From Verrucomicrobiota bacterium (GTDB lineage: Bacteria > Verrucomicrobiota > Verrucomicrobiia > Limisphaerales > UBA9464), in contig JAFLEG010000012.1 of assembly GCA_017302195.1 (NCBI GenBank), positions 3,011 to 17,869 on the forward strand: DNA of 14,859 nt, given 5' to 3'. Shown here one piece after another: positions 7,210 to 14,859 of the stretch (the first letter of the stretch is position 1; the number at the start of each line of letters is the position of its first letter). The notes under the pieces are model-generated. The model searched no databases. It was given only the letters and a program-made list of their open reading frames with translations, and was not told the origin of the DNA. The position numbers and the translations under genes are program-made.

Positions 7210-7522
7210 GCCGGTGAGGTCTGCGGGAATCATGGCGGGGAGCCTGAGAGGAATCCCGGCTTCATTCCATGGAGATCCGCGGGGTGGTGCCTTGCTGAGC
7301 ATGGCGCCCGAATCCCTGACTTCCTCCGCCGGGCGTGTGGAGTTGTTGCCGGGAACGGGGAAGGCTCTGCGCTGTGGGGCTTCCCACAATGCGCGTGGTT
7401 CGTCCACGGGCGAGGCGAATTTGGATGGGGACTCGGGCACCTCGTCCCTCCCGGCACGGGGGGACGGAGGACTTGATGCCGGCGTGTCCCTGTGATGCGC
7501 TGACCGCAGTTGTCCTGATGCC
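7210..7522. promoter_or_regulatory. Divergent intergenic region between ceramidase-like and isochorismatase-like genes
   Basis: These 313 bp separate two genes that start here and run outward. On the minus strand the frame of the ceramidase-like gene stays open across it, but the translation is low-complexity R/S/P-rich and precedes a normal signal peptide, so I treat it as non-coding. An in-frame TGA at 7493-7495 closes the upstream frame of the plus-strand gene. The only structure I see is a 6-bp hairpin at 7373-7388. No clear promoter, riboswitch or small RNA can be supported. Confidence 0.5.
7373..7388. repeat. Perfect 6-bp hairpin in divergent spacer
   Basis: TGTGGG (7373-7378) and CCCACA (7383-7388) are separated by a GCTT tetraloop. 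It lies roughly midway between the two start codons. No T-run follows on either strand, so it is not an obvious terminator. It might be an operator or mRNA leader structure, or chance. Confidence 0.3.
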
Positions 7523-8395
7523 ATGAACCGTCTCCTGCTGCTCCTCATGTGGACGTCCGCACTCGCCGCGCCTGCTGGCACGCTGGAACTGCACACCCGG
7601 TCGCGGTCTTCCGCAGATCCCGGAGCGGCGCCCGAGTTGAAGACCGTCCGGTGGGATCCGGCCCGCACGGCGCTGATCCTCTGCGACATGTGGGATGACC
7701 ACTGGTGCAAAAGCGCCGCGAGGCGGGTGGGCGAGATGGCGGGGCCGCTCAATGCCGTGGTCCGGGATGCCCGGGCACGGGGCCTCTTCATCATTCATGC
7801 GCCCAGCAGCGTGACGACATTTTACGAGGGTACGCCCCAGCGGGAGCGTGCGAAGCAGGCGCCGTATGCGCCGACGCCCGTGCCGCTGTCCACCCAGGAG
7901 CGCTGGGGCACCGGGTGGTGCTGGCCGGACACCCCCCGGGAGCCGGCGATGCCGGTGGATGATTCCGACATGGGATGCGACTGCGCGGAGAAGTGCACCA
8001 TCCGTGAGGCGTGGACCCGGCAGATCCCTGCCATCGAGATCGCCCCGGAGGATGCCATCACCGACAACGGCCAGGAGACCTGGAACCTGCTGGCCGAGCG
8101 GGGAATCACCCAGGTGATCCTGGCCGGCGTGCACCTGAACATGTGCGTGCTCGGACGGCCCTTCGCCATCCGCCAGCAGGTGCGGTTGGGCAGGGAAGTG
8201 GTCCTCTGCCGTGACCTCACCGATACCATGTACAACCCGGAGAAGGCCCCGCGGGTGTCGCACTTCGAGGGCACCGACCTGGTGATCGGGCACGTGGAGC
8301 GCTTCTGGTGTCCGACCATCACCAGCACCGACCTGACCGGGCGTCCGCCGTTTCGCTTCCGGGACGACCCGCGCCTCTCGCGGGCCGCGGACTGA
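7523..8395 (+). CDS. Exported isochorismatase-like cysteine hydrolase
   Basis: The 290-residue product has a signal peptide at about 1-18 (MNRLLLLLMWTSALAAPAG). The alpha/beta core follows: ALILCDMWDDH (50-60) carries the catalytic Asp (D55), and LAGVHLNMCVLGRPF (200-214) carries the nucleophilic Cys C208 in the usual G-V-x-x-N-x-C-V setting. Family members use an Asp-Lys-Cys triad to hydrolyse amides or enol ethers such as nicotinamide, N-carbamoyl compounds or isochorismate. The strand where the Lys is expected reads IEIAPEDAI (171-179) with no Lys. Nine cysteines are present, including a GCDCAEKC cluster at 151-158. Similar exported proteins are known from Verrucomicrobia and Planctomycetes without assigned substrate. 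ATG 7523 is supported by the signal peptide and the upstream in-frame stop at 7493; no Shine-Dalgarno is seen. It is divergent from the ceramidase-like gene and ends 6 bp from the convergent CxxCH gene. Confidence 0.85.
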   Translation: MNRLLLLLMWTSALAAPAGTLELHTRSRSSADPGAAPELKTVRWDPARTALILCDMWDDHWCKSAARRVGEMAGPLNAVVRDARARGLFIIHAPSSVTTFYEGTPQRERAKQAPYAPTPVPLSTQERWGTGWCWPDTPREPAMPVDDSDMGCDCAEKCTIREAWTRQIPAIEIAPEDAITDNGQETWNLLAERGITQVILAGVHLNMCVLGRPFAIRQQVRLGREVVLCRDLTDTMYNPEKAPRVSHFEGTDLVIGHVERFWCPTITSTDLTGRPPFRFRDDPRLSRAAD

Positions 8396-8401
8396 CCTGA
8401 T

Positions 8402-11400
8402 TCAATCCCGGGCCGCGCGTTCGGGGCTTTCGATGGCGAGGTCGGCCCAGTAGCCGAATTCGTAGGACCAGTCGGAGGCGGCGTTCTCCAGGCGCAGGAT
8501 CACCCGGCGCCCGGCAAACGGCGTAAGGTCCACCTTCACGGTTTTCCAGGGCGCCCCATCGTGTCCGATGGTCTGGCGATGGAGCAGCTCACCATCGGCC
8601 TTGACCCGCAGCTCCCAGTCTCCCTGCGGATGCGGGGCCACGGCGAACCGGAGCGTGGCCGGTTGGCCGGCCGGCAGCATCAGCGGACGCACCAGTGCGG
8701 CGGGCACCCGGCCGTCCACCGGATGGGTCATCAGCACGTCGCGCCGTCCGGCAAACTCGGTGAGGCGGGCCGGAGCCCCCTCGAACTCGGGGCAGTCCAA
8801 CTGCCATCCGGGCGCCCACAGCGCGGCGCTCTCACCGTCGCGCGGCGGCGCAGTCGCCGCCTGGTCGCCCGACTCACCGATCAGCAGGCGCCGCCGTTCC
8901 TCGTTCAGCGGCTGGCCGTCCTGTGGCGGGGCAAGGATGTACCAGATCAGGTTGCGGAAATCGGAGTCGGGCATCTGCTCCAGCCCCTCCGGCATCATGG
9001 AGTTCTCGGTGGCGTGCATCTGCCGGATTTCCGACTTGGGAATCACCGTCTCCGCCGGGCCGGCGTTGAGCAACCGCACCCGGAGGTCGTTGTTCTCCAC
9101 CAGGCGTCCGGACAACTGGCGTCCGTCGTAGGTCTCGACCTCCACGTTTTCGTAGCCCTCGCCGATGATTTCATTGGGGTGGACCACGTTGTGCAGCAGG
9201 GCCTCCAGGGAGCTGCGTCCGACCCCGGTGAGGTCGGGCCCGACGTCGGCGCCCTCGCCGTGGAGCTTGTGGCAGACCAGGCAGGTCTTGCGGGCGATCT
9301 CCTGTCCGGCGGCGAGGTCCACGGGGCCGTCCACGACGACCTTCCGCTTGTCGGCGATCAGCTTGACCTTGTCCGCCGAGGAGGCGTTGACGCGTCCGAA
9401 GAGTTCCTGGGCCTTGCGCTTTTCCGCATCGCTGCGCGAGGAGGCCAGGGCCCGGATGACGCTGGGCGGCACGTCACCCCGCTTGATGTCGCCGCGGGCG
9501 ACGGCCTCGAAAAGCGCCCATTTCCAGGGACTGCGGGTGGCGCAGAGTTCCAGGACCGGACGACGCGCTGCCGGGGGCAACGCGGACCATTGGGCCAGCA
9601 GGCGTCCGGCGGTGTCGTCGGCGCCGACCTCCGCCAGGCTGCGGATCGCCGCGGTGCGGACGGCATCGGGGTTCGCGCCCCCCGCCACCTGCAGGAGGGC
9701 ATTGCGGGACTCCTCGGACTTGATCTTGCGCGCCGTCTCGATGGCCGCGATGCGGTCGGCGTCCTTGGCGCCCGGGGAGGTCAGCAGCGCCAGCGCCGCC
9801 TTGACCGATGCCGCATCCCCCCAGAGCGAGCCAACCCGCTGGGCCACCTGGGCCACGTCGGCATGCGGTGATGCGGCGAGCCGGGTCACTACGGCTACGG
9901 CGTCCGGTCCCGGCGTCTGCACCTTCCCGCGCTGCCCTTCCATCAGTCCCTCCAGTCCGGCGATCAGCGCCTCGTTGGCATCGGGCGGGATCTTCCCGAA
10001 CTCCACCACCGCGCGGCCCAGCACGGCCTCGTCGCGCAGGTCGCAGGTGCGCCGCATGATTTTCCGCAGCAGGTGCGCCGAAAACGGCCAGGTCGGGCGC
10101 GCGCCGTCCTGGAGGTAAAATCCGATGGCGTGCACCGGGTCGTAGGCCACGACCGGTTCCAGCGCCATCCAGTAGAGGAAATCGAAGGTGGGGTCGGTGC
10201 CCCGGGTGGAATTCAGCAGCAGGCCGCTGAGCACCCCGCCCACCACCACCTCGCTGACGGGAACCTTGGGAGCCGTGTTGATGGTCAGCGCGCCGGAGAC
10301 GAACTGCCGCGCCGCGACCGCGACGGCGGTGCGGACGGTGAGTTCCGGGTCGGCGGCCAGCTTCTCCAGGCGGGCGATGGCGTCGCGGGTGGCGTAGCCC
10401 CGTTCGCCGGTGAGGCGCGCTGCCCAGGCCCGGACCGCCGGTTCTCTGTCGGCGGCCGCGGTGTCGAGCCACGGCTCATCCAGCAGCCCCATGGAATGCA
10501 GGGTCCAGAGGGAGGCCAGGCGGGCGTCGAGGGAGGTCGCGCCGGCGAACTGGTCGTGCAGCGGCGTCCGGGCCTTCAGTTCCCGGGGTCCAAAGGCGGT
10601 GGCGCCGCGTCCGTTGAGCAATCGCTGGGCGGTGCGTCGCTGCCAGACGTTGGGATCCGCGAGCTTCGCGGCGAGTTCGGCCGAGGAGAGCCTGGACAGG
10701 TCCATGTCGCGGGACGGCCGTGAGGCGACCGCCTTCCCGGTCTCCCCGCCGGTCCAGACCACCCGCCAGATCCGACCCCGTTCGCGATCCACACCGGCCG
10801 GGTCGGCATTGGCGTTCTGGTAGCAGGGATACCGGTCGCTCCAGTCCATGATCCACACCGCACCGTCGGGTCCGGTCTGGGTGCTCACCGGCATGAACCA
10901 GCCGTCCCGGGTGGTGAGGAAATCGCCGGTGGCGTTCCAGTGGGATGCCTTGAAAGTCGCTCCGGACGCCGCCAGTCGGTCCACGTTAAGGGCGTTCTGA
11001 TGGATGTTCCCCTGGAGCGCGGCGCCCCGCCATTCGGCGGGCCACTGATCGCCCTGGTACACGTTGATTCCGGCATAGGCCGCCATGTGATGCCGGTGAT
11101 CCACAATGCTGGGCAGTTCGGCGTAGCCATACGGATGCGGAGGCTGTCCGGCCTGCCGCTGATAGATGCCGCCCGGCGACAGATGGAAGAGGTGGTCAAT
11201 GACGCACGCGGACACGAAGGCGTGTCCATGGGCGTCGAAATCCACGCCCCAGGGATTGGAGGTGCCTTCGGCAAACACCTCGAAGCGCCGGGTCTTCGGA
11301 TCCAGCCGCGCCACGCCCGCGGTGAGCACCACCGGGGCGGCGTTGGGCGCTTCGGGGTTCTTCGCCTCGGTCCGGGTGAAAACCCCGTGGGTCATGTAGA

Positions 11401-12004
11401 TCTGCCCGTCCGGCCCCCAGGTGAAGCCGTTCACCAGTTCGTGGCGGTCCTCCAGGCCGAATCCCGTCAGCACCTTGATCCGGCGGTCCACCACGTCGTC
11501 CCCATTGGAATCCTCGAAGAACCACAGGTTGGGCGCCTCGCCGACGTACACGCCGCCGTTGGCCACCAGCAGTCCGGTGGCGAGGTTCAGTCCGTCGGCG
11601 AAGACCGTCACCTGGTCCGCGTCGCCGTCGGCATCGGTGTCCTCCAGGATTTTGATGCGGTCGCGTCCGCGTGTGCCGGGGCGCGCGCCCAGCGGATACT
11701 CATAGAGCTCCAGCACCCAGAGGCGCCCGCGGGCGTCCCAGCTCATGGCCACCGGATTGGCGATGTCCGGCTCGGAGGCGAACAGCCGTACCTCGAATCC
11801 GGACGGGACCACGAAGGCCTTCCGGGACTCCTCCGGGGAGAGGGCGGGGTGGTCGGCCGGCTTGTGCTGTCCGGCGAGCTGCTTTCCGGACGGCGCATTG
11901 GTGTACACGTTGAAACCGAAGCGCGGATGCTTCGGGTGCTGCGCCAGGACCGTGCCGGCGGAGAGCAGGGCCAGCAGCGGCGTCAGGCGGCGTGCGGAGA
12001 TCAT
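8402..12004 (-). CDS. PVC-type membrane-bound dehydrogenase with CxxCH haem-binding domain
   Basis: The 1200-residue product has a signal peptide (residues 1-21, cleavage near VLA-Q). Residues about 60-418 form a sorbosone/glucose-dehydrogenase-like beta-propeller of the TIGR02604 type (VPSGFEVRLFASEPDIANP, ARGRLWVLELYEYP, WGPDGQIYMTHG, GPDGAVWIMDW). They include two acidic loops that may bind Ca2+, DTDADGDAD (122-130) and DSNGDDVVD (165-173). Residues about 430-880 are helical, HEAT-like repeats. A c-type haem domain follows (TIGR02603 type) with CLVCH at 908-912, then VGPDLTGVG and VHPNEIIGEGYEN. Residues about 1050-1195 resemble a jelly-roll module. By family it is presumed to oxidise sugars or alcohols outside the cytoplasmic membrane and pass electrons to its own cytochrome; the substrate is unknown. 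ATG 12004 is fixed by the signal peptide. It follows the polymerase gene on the same strand after 106 bp but is functionally unrelated. Confidence 0.93.
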   Translation of the reverse strand: MISARRLTPLLALLSAGTVLAQHPKHPRFGFNVYTNAPSGKQLAGQHKPADHPALSPEESRKAFVVPSGFEVRLFASEPDIANPVAMSWDARGRLWVLELYEYPLGARPGTRGRDRIKILEDTDADGDADQVTVFADGLNLATGLLVANGGVYVGEAPNLWFFEDSNGDDVVDRRIKVLTGFGLEDRHELVNGFTWGPDGQIYMTHGVFTRTEAKNPEAPNAAPVVLTAGVARLDPKTRRFEVFAEGTSNPWGVDFDAHGHAFVSACVIDHLFHLSPGGIYQRQAGQPPHPYGYAELPSIVDHRHHMAAYAGINVYQGDQWPAEWRGAALQGNIHQNALNVDRLAASGATFKASHWNATGDFLTTRDGWFMPVSTQTGPDGAVWIMDWSDRYPCYQNANADPAGVDRERGRIWRVVWTGGETGKAVASRPSRDMDLSRLSSAELAAKLADPNVWQRRTAQRLLNGRGATAFGPRELKARTPLHDQFAGATSLDARLASLWTLHSMGLLDEPWLDTAAADREPAVRAWAARLTGERGYATRDAIARLEKLAADPELTVRTAVAVAARQFVSGALTINTAPKVPVSEVVVGGVLSGLLLNSTRGTDPTFDFLYWMALEPVVAYDPVHAIGFYLQDGARPTWPFSAHLLRKIMRRTCDLRDEAVLGRAVVEFGKIPPDANEALIAGLEGLMEGQRGKVQTPGPDAVAVVTRLAASPHADVAQVAQRVGSLWGDAASVKAALALLTSPGAKDADRIAAIETARKIKSEESRNALLQVAGGANPDAVRTAAIRSLAEVGADDTAGRLLAQWSALPPAARRPVLELCATRSPWKWALFEAVARGDIKRGDVPPSVIRALASSRSDAEKRKAQELFGRVNASSADKVKLIADKRKVVVDGPVDLAAGQEIARKTCLVCHKLHGEGADVGPDLTGVGRSSLEALLHNVVHPNEIIGEGYENVEVETYDGRQLSGRLVENNDLRVRLLNAGPAETVIPKSEIRQMHATENSMMPEGLEQMPDSDFRNLIWYILAPPQDGQPLNEERRRLLIGESGDQAATAPPRDGESAALWAPGWQLDCPEFEGAPARLTEFAGRRDVLMTHPVDGRVPAALVRPLMLPAGQPATLRFAVAPHPQGDWELRVKADGELLHRQTIGHDGAPWKTVKVDLTPFAGRRVILRLENAASDWSYEFGYWADLAIESPERAARD
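9269..9283 (-). other. CxxCH covalent haem-attachment motif
   Basis: These codons encode Cys-Leu-Val-Cys-His (residues 908-912). The two Cys form thioethers with haem c and the His is an axial ligand. Haem attachment requires export, which agrees with the signal peptide, and a cytochrome c maturation system elsewhere in the genome. Confidence 0.92.
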
Positions 12005-12110
12005 GGCTTCGAGATACCAGCGAACCTGCCGACGCGCCAGTGGCGACGTGGCCGGAGGATTGGCGGCACCCCCCGGCCCCGGCTGCTGGAGGACGGTCTG
12101 GACCGCGGTG
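12005..12110. other. Intergenic spacer downstream of the polymerase gene
   Basis: This 106-bp gap separates the polymerase stop from the CxxCH gene start, both on the minus strand. I see no strong terminator hairpin with a T-run and no convincing Shine-Dalgarno just before the ATG at 12004. Read-through from the polymerase gene is possible. Confidence 0.5.
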
Positions 12111-14859
12111 TCAGCAGTGTTCCCGGGTGATCCCGGTGACGCCCCCCGCGTCCTGCCGGATGGGCCTCCGGATCCTCCTCGGCTCCCCGGCCCGCAGCAC
12201 GCGCAGGGAGAACCCGCGACCGTTGTCGAAGGGTTCGACGCGGGCCTCGAGTTCCAGCACGGGATACCGGACGGTCGCCAGGCCGTAGCTGCGGTAGGTC
12301 TGGGCGAAGAGCTCGGTCTCCACGATGCCGGTCCAGTCGGCGATGCTGAGGAACTTCATGGGTTCTCCGGTGATCTGGTGGTGGGTGCGCTGCTCGACCA
12401 CCAGTCCGCAGGTGACCACGGTCTGGCCGGCGAAGTCCCCGAGGCGCGCCACCGGGCAGTAGGTGTCCCAGGCGATGTCGGGGAAGAGTTCCAGGGGATG
12501 GCCGCTCACGGCAAAGCCGAGCAGCTCGGTCTCGACATGGAGGCGGTCCAGCCGCGTGGGTTCCGAGGCCGGGAGGCCCTCCAGATGGGTCGGTTCCGGA
12601 GGGGGCAGCAGCCAGCCCTGCGCTGCCGATCCCCCGGCGGGGAAGGTCCGCAACAGGTGCTGGGCCTGCCAGAACTGCCGGGAGCGCGGTTCCCCAAACT
12701 CGTCCAGGGCCCCGATGCGGATCAGGTTCTCGAACTCCTCGGCGGAGGGACCCACCCGGGCATGGAAGTCGCCCAGGGAGCGGAAGGGACCCGCGGCCAC
12801 GGCGGCGAGCAGGCGGTCCCGGGTGCGTCCGGTGAGCCCCTTCATGGCGGTCGCCGGGACGCGGACGGTGTCGCCGCAGGGCACGAAGGCCGGACCGGGC
12901 GCATTCACCGACGGCGGCAGGAGCCGCAGGCCCAGCCGGTGGCATTCGAGCACATAGACCAGCGGATGGTAGAAGCCCTTGCCGTGGGTGAGCACCCCCG
13001 CCATGAACTCGGCCGGATGGTAGCGCTTCAGCCAGGCCGCCTGGTAGGCCTCCACCCCGTAGGCCGTGGAGTGGGCCTTGTTGAAGGCGTAGCCGGAGAA
13101 GCCGGTCACCAGTTCCCAGACCTCGGCGATGCGCGTCTCGCCGTGCCCCCGCCGCCGGGCGCTGTCGGCAAACTCCCTGCCGATCTCCTCCACCACGGCG
13201 CGCTTCTGCTTCACCAGCGCCCGGCGCAGGACGTCCGCCCGGCCGGCGCTCATGCCGGCAAAGGCCTCCGAGATCTGGAGGATGTGCTCCTCGTACACCA
13301 CCAGCCCGTAGGTGCTGCGCAGGCAGGCCTCCAGTGAGGGATCGGGGTAGCTCACCGGTTCCAGCCCCTGGTACCGCCGGGTGAAGGACAGCTTCTTGGA
13401 CTCGTTGGCCGCCCCGGGTCGGATCACGGACACGATGGCGACCAGTCCGTCAATCTCCCGGACCTGGGTCATGCGGTGCAGGGTGGTCATGGCCGGGGAC
13501 TCGATGTGATGCACCGCCCGGGCCCCGCCGCTGGAGATCATCTCCCAGACCTGGGGATCCTCCCAGGGTTCGAGGCCGCCCAGGTCCACGCTCACGCCGC
13601 GCCGCCGCAGGGATTCGGTGGCGTCCCGCATCACCGCCAGCCCGCCCTGGGCGAGAATGTCCATCTTCACCAGTCCGACCGCCTCCACCGCATCCATGTC
13701 GAGATGGGTGGTGGGCAGTCCCTTGTTGGAGCGGAAGGTGGGCGTGAGCTGGTGCATCGGCTGACGGGAGAGCACCACGCCGCAGGGGTGCATCTTCGGA
13801 TGCCGGGGCGCCCCGTCGAGGAACGCCGCCACCTGCAGGGCGGTGCGGTAGGGCTCCTCCTCGAAGGGCAGGTCCCGGGTCTCGGGCCGTCCGCGCAGCA
13901 GTTCGATCAGACCGTCCCCGGCCTTGGGGGCGGGGGCGTCCGGGACCCAGCCGCCGCCGAAGCCCCACGGGAAATGCTCGGTGAAGCGGCGCACCTCCCG
14001 CTCGGCCAGTCCCAGGACCTTGGCCACCTCCCCGAAGGCGCTCCGGGCCTGGAAGGTGGAGAAGCCCCCCACGACGGCGCAGTGGCGGGGACCGTGCCGC
14101 TCAAAGAGCAGCCGCACCACGTCGTCCTTCCGGTCGTGCGGGAAATCAATGTCCACATCGGGGAGCTTGTGCAGCGCCATGCGCTCGGGGTTCAGGAAGC
14201 GCTTGAAGTAGAGATCAAAGCGGATGGGACAGACGTCGGAAATCCCCAGGCAGTAGCAGACCAGCGAGTCCGCGGCCGATCCGCGGGTGATCCAGGGGAT
14301 GCCCAGCCGGCGGCAGTCCTGAAGCAGCTCCCAGGTGAGGAGGAAGTACCCCTCGTAGCCCACGGCGCCGATGATGCGCAGTTCCTCCTCCACCTGGGCC
14401 GAGTGGACCGTGGCCCGCGCACCGTACCGGCGCGCCAGTCCCTCGCGAACCAGCCGGTGCAGAAACACATCCGGCGAGGTGCCATCGGGCGGCACGAACT
14501 CCGGGAACTGGGGCGGGCCGAAGGGGAACTCGAAGGAGGCGCAGCGCTCCGCAATCTCCCGGGTGTGGTCGAGCCATTCCGGATGGTCCCGGCAGGCCGT
14601 GGACAGCTCGGCCGGGGTGCGGAAGTGGAACCGTCCGCCGGTGCGCTTCTCCGGATGCGTCTCGGGCAGGAGGGACAGGGTGCGGATGCTCTGGACGATC
14701 TGGTACTGCTGGCGGTCCTCCGGCGTCCGGTGGTGTACCGCCGGACACGCCACCGCCGGCGAGATCCCGGCGGGCGTTTCCGGACCGACCAGATGATAGA
14801 AGGCCCCGGGAAACAGCGGGGCGAGGCCGGGGGCGGTGCTGACGCCGATGAGGCCGGCG
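12111..14859 (-). CDS. C-family DNA polymerase, DNA polymerase III alpha / DnaE2-like (partial, N-terminus missing)
   Basis: The frame is open through the right window edge; the 915 visible residues lack roughly the first 165-200, that is, most of the N-terminal PHP domain. The GTG at 14753 is internal, because the preceding 35 codons read as the same protein (FYHLVGPETPAG). The C-family active site is present: PDVDIDF (visible residues 233-239, nt 14142-14162) and KMDIL (398-402, nt 13653-13667) supply the three metal-binding aspartates. The fingers/thumb motif YAFNKAHSTAYG, a helix-hairpin-helix region (FRSLGDFHARVG, LIRIGALDEFG) and a C-terminal OB-fold (about 820-890) follow. The protein ends shortly after the OB-fold, without the tau-binding tail of replicative DnaE1, which suggests an error-prone DnaE2/ImuC-type enzyme. 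imuA/imuB would lie beyond the edge if present. The usual GVFQxES motif is AVHHIES here. The family is certain; the DnaE2 role is inferred. Confidence 0.9.
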   Translation of the reverse strand, partial: AGLIGVSTAPGLAPLFPGAFYHLVGPETPAGISPAVACPAVHHRTPEDRQQYQIVQSIRTLSLLPETHPEKRTGGRFHFRTPAELSTACRDHPEWLDHTREIAERCASFEFPFGPPQFPEFVPPDGTSPDVFLHRLVREGLARRYGARATVHSAQVEEELRIIGAVGYEGYFLLTWELLQDCRRLGIPWITRGSAADSLVCYCLGISDVCPIRFDLYFKRFLNPERMALHKLPDVDIDFPHDRKDDVVRLLFERHGPRHCAVVGGFSTFQARSAFGEVAKVLGLAEREVRRFTEHFPWGFGGGWVPDAPAPKAGDGLIELLRGRPETRDLPFEEEPYRTALQVAAFLDGAPRHPKMHPCGVVLSRQPMHQLTPTFRSNKGLPTTHLDMDAVEAVGLVKMDILAQGGLAVMRDATESLRRRGVSVDLGGLEPWEDPQVWEMISSGGARAVHHIESPAMTTLHRMTQVREIDGLVAIVSVIRPGAANESKKLSFTRRYQGLEPVSYPDPSLEACLRSTYGLVVYEEHILQISEAFAGMSAGRADVLRRALVKQKRAVVEEIGREFADSARRRGHGETRIAEVWELVTGFSGYAFNKAHSTAYGVEAYQAAWLKRYHPAEFMAGVLTHGKGFYHPLVYVLECHRLGLRLLPPSVNAPGPAFVPCGDTVRVPATAMKGLTGRTRDRLLAAVAAGPFRSLGDFHARVGPSAEEFENLIRIGALDEFGEPRSRQFWQAQHLLRTFPAGGSAAQGWLLPPPEPTHLEGLPASEPTRLDRLHVETELLGFAVSGHPLELFPDIAWDTYCPVARLGDFAGQTVVTCGLVVEQRTHHQITGEPMKFLSIADWTGIVETELFAQTYRSYGLATVRYPVLELEARVEPFDNGRGFSLRVLRAGEPRRIRRPIRQDAGGVTGITREHC

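Noticed and set aside
7210..7794. Upstream extension of the ceramidase-like frame (start at 7794, 940 residues)
   Set aside because: The added 195 residues are low-complexity and R/S/P-rich, overlap the opposite-strand isochorismatase-like gene, and would bury a normal signal peptide in the interior.
7262..8293. 343-codon minus-strand open frame opposite the isochorismatase-like gene
   Set aside because: The plus-strand product has a signal peptide and catalytic motifs; the minus frame has no recognisable fold and is typical of antisense frames in GC-rich DNA.
8381..8417. Repeated CGGGCCGCG flanking the convergent stops as a bidirectional terminator
   Set aside because: The two copies are direct, not inverted, and no extended stem or T-run can be drawn; it reflects Arg-Ala-Ala codons at both C-termini.
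8561..9871. 436-codon plus-strand frame opposite the CxxCH dehydrogenase
   Set aside because: It is a shadow of the haem and HEAT-like coding region; the composition (H/G/R/L-rich, no domains) is that of reverse-complement translation.
11745..13337. 530-codon plus-strand frame across the CxxCH and polymerase genes
   Set aside because: It spans the ends of two well-supported genes and their spacer on the other strand and has no family motifs.
14751..14753. GTG at 14753 as the start of the polymerase
   Set aside because: The 35 codons before it are open to the window edge and read as a polymerase N-terminal region, so the gene simply continues beyond the window.
1..14859. CRISPR array, insertion sequence, prophage, tRNA or rRNA
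   Set aside because: No spaced direct repeats, transposase or integrase motifs, terminal inverted repeats, cloverleaf sequences or rRNA signatures were seen.

Overview
The window is GC-rich bacterial chromosome, most likely from a verrucomicrobial (PVC superphylum) soil or freshwater bacterium. The main evidence is a 1200-residue protein with the architecture of the PVC-type membrane-bound dehydrogenase / CxxCH haem-binding families (TIGR02604 and TIGR02603). The exported PQQ-like propeller, the beta-helix protein with Verrucomicrobia-style C-terminal modules, and the exported ceramidase-like and isochorismatase-like hydrolases point the same way. This is family recognition by eye; no database search was possible.

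Layout, left to right. (1) Positions 1-473, minus: N-terminal part of an exported PQQ-like beta-propeller protein, cut by the window edge. (2) 474-763: a 290-bp non-coding gap with one small hairpin. (3) 764-1776, minus: a two-gene iron-sulfur pair, an A-type carrier (IscA/HesB type) followed by an HscB-like J-domain co-chaperone whose GTG start overlaps the carrier stop codon. (4) 1930-3711, minus: an exported right-handed beta-helix protein. (5) 3712-3866: a short divergent intergenic region with a perfect 14-bp tandem duplication and two tight inverted repeats. (6) 3867-4946, plus: recF. (7) 4972-7209, minus: an exported protein with a neutral-ceramidase-like N-terminal domain and a LamG-like C-terminal domain. 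(8) 7210-7522: a 313-bp divergent spacer. (9) 7523-8395, plus: an exported, cysteine-rich isochorismatase-like hydrolase. (10) 8402-12004, minus: the PVC-type CxxCH dehydrogenase. (11) 12111-14859, minus: a C-family DNA polymerase (DnaE/DnaE2-like), with its N-terminus beyond the right edge.

Functionally the window mixes housekeeping functions (Fe-S assembly, recombination, replication or repair polymerase) with genes for exported proteins. The ceramidase-like, isochorismatase-like and CxxCH genes lie side by side and could form an extracytoplasmic catabolic set. However, they are divergent and convergent rather than one operon, and no substrate can be named. I see no tRNA or rRNA, insertion sequence, CRISPR array or phage gene. 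The best leads for novelty are the altered active-site motifs in the two exported hydrolases and the divergent motif in the polymerase. I did not find a clearly new multi-gene system.
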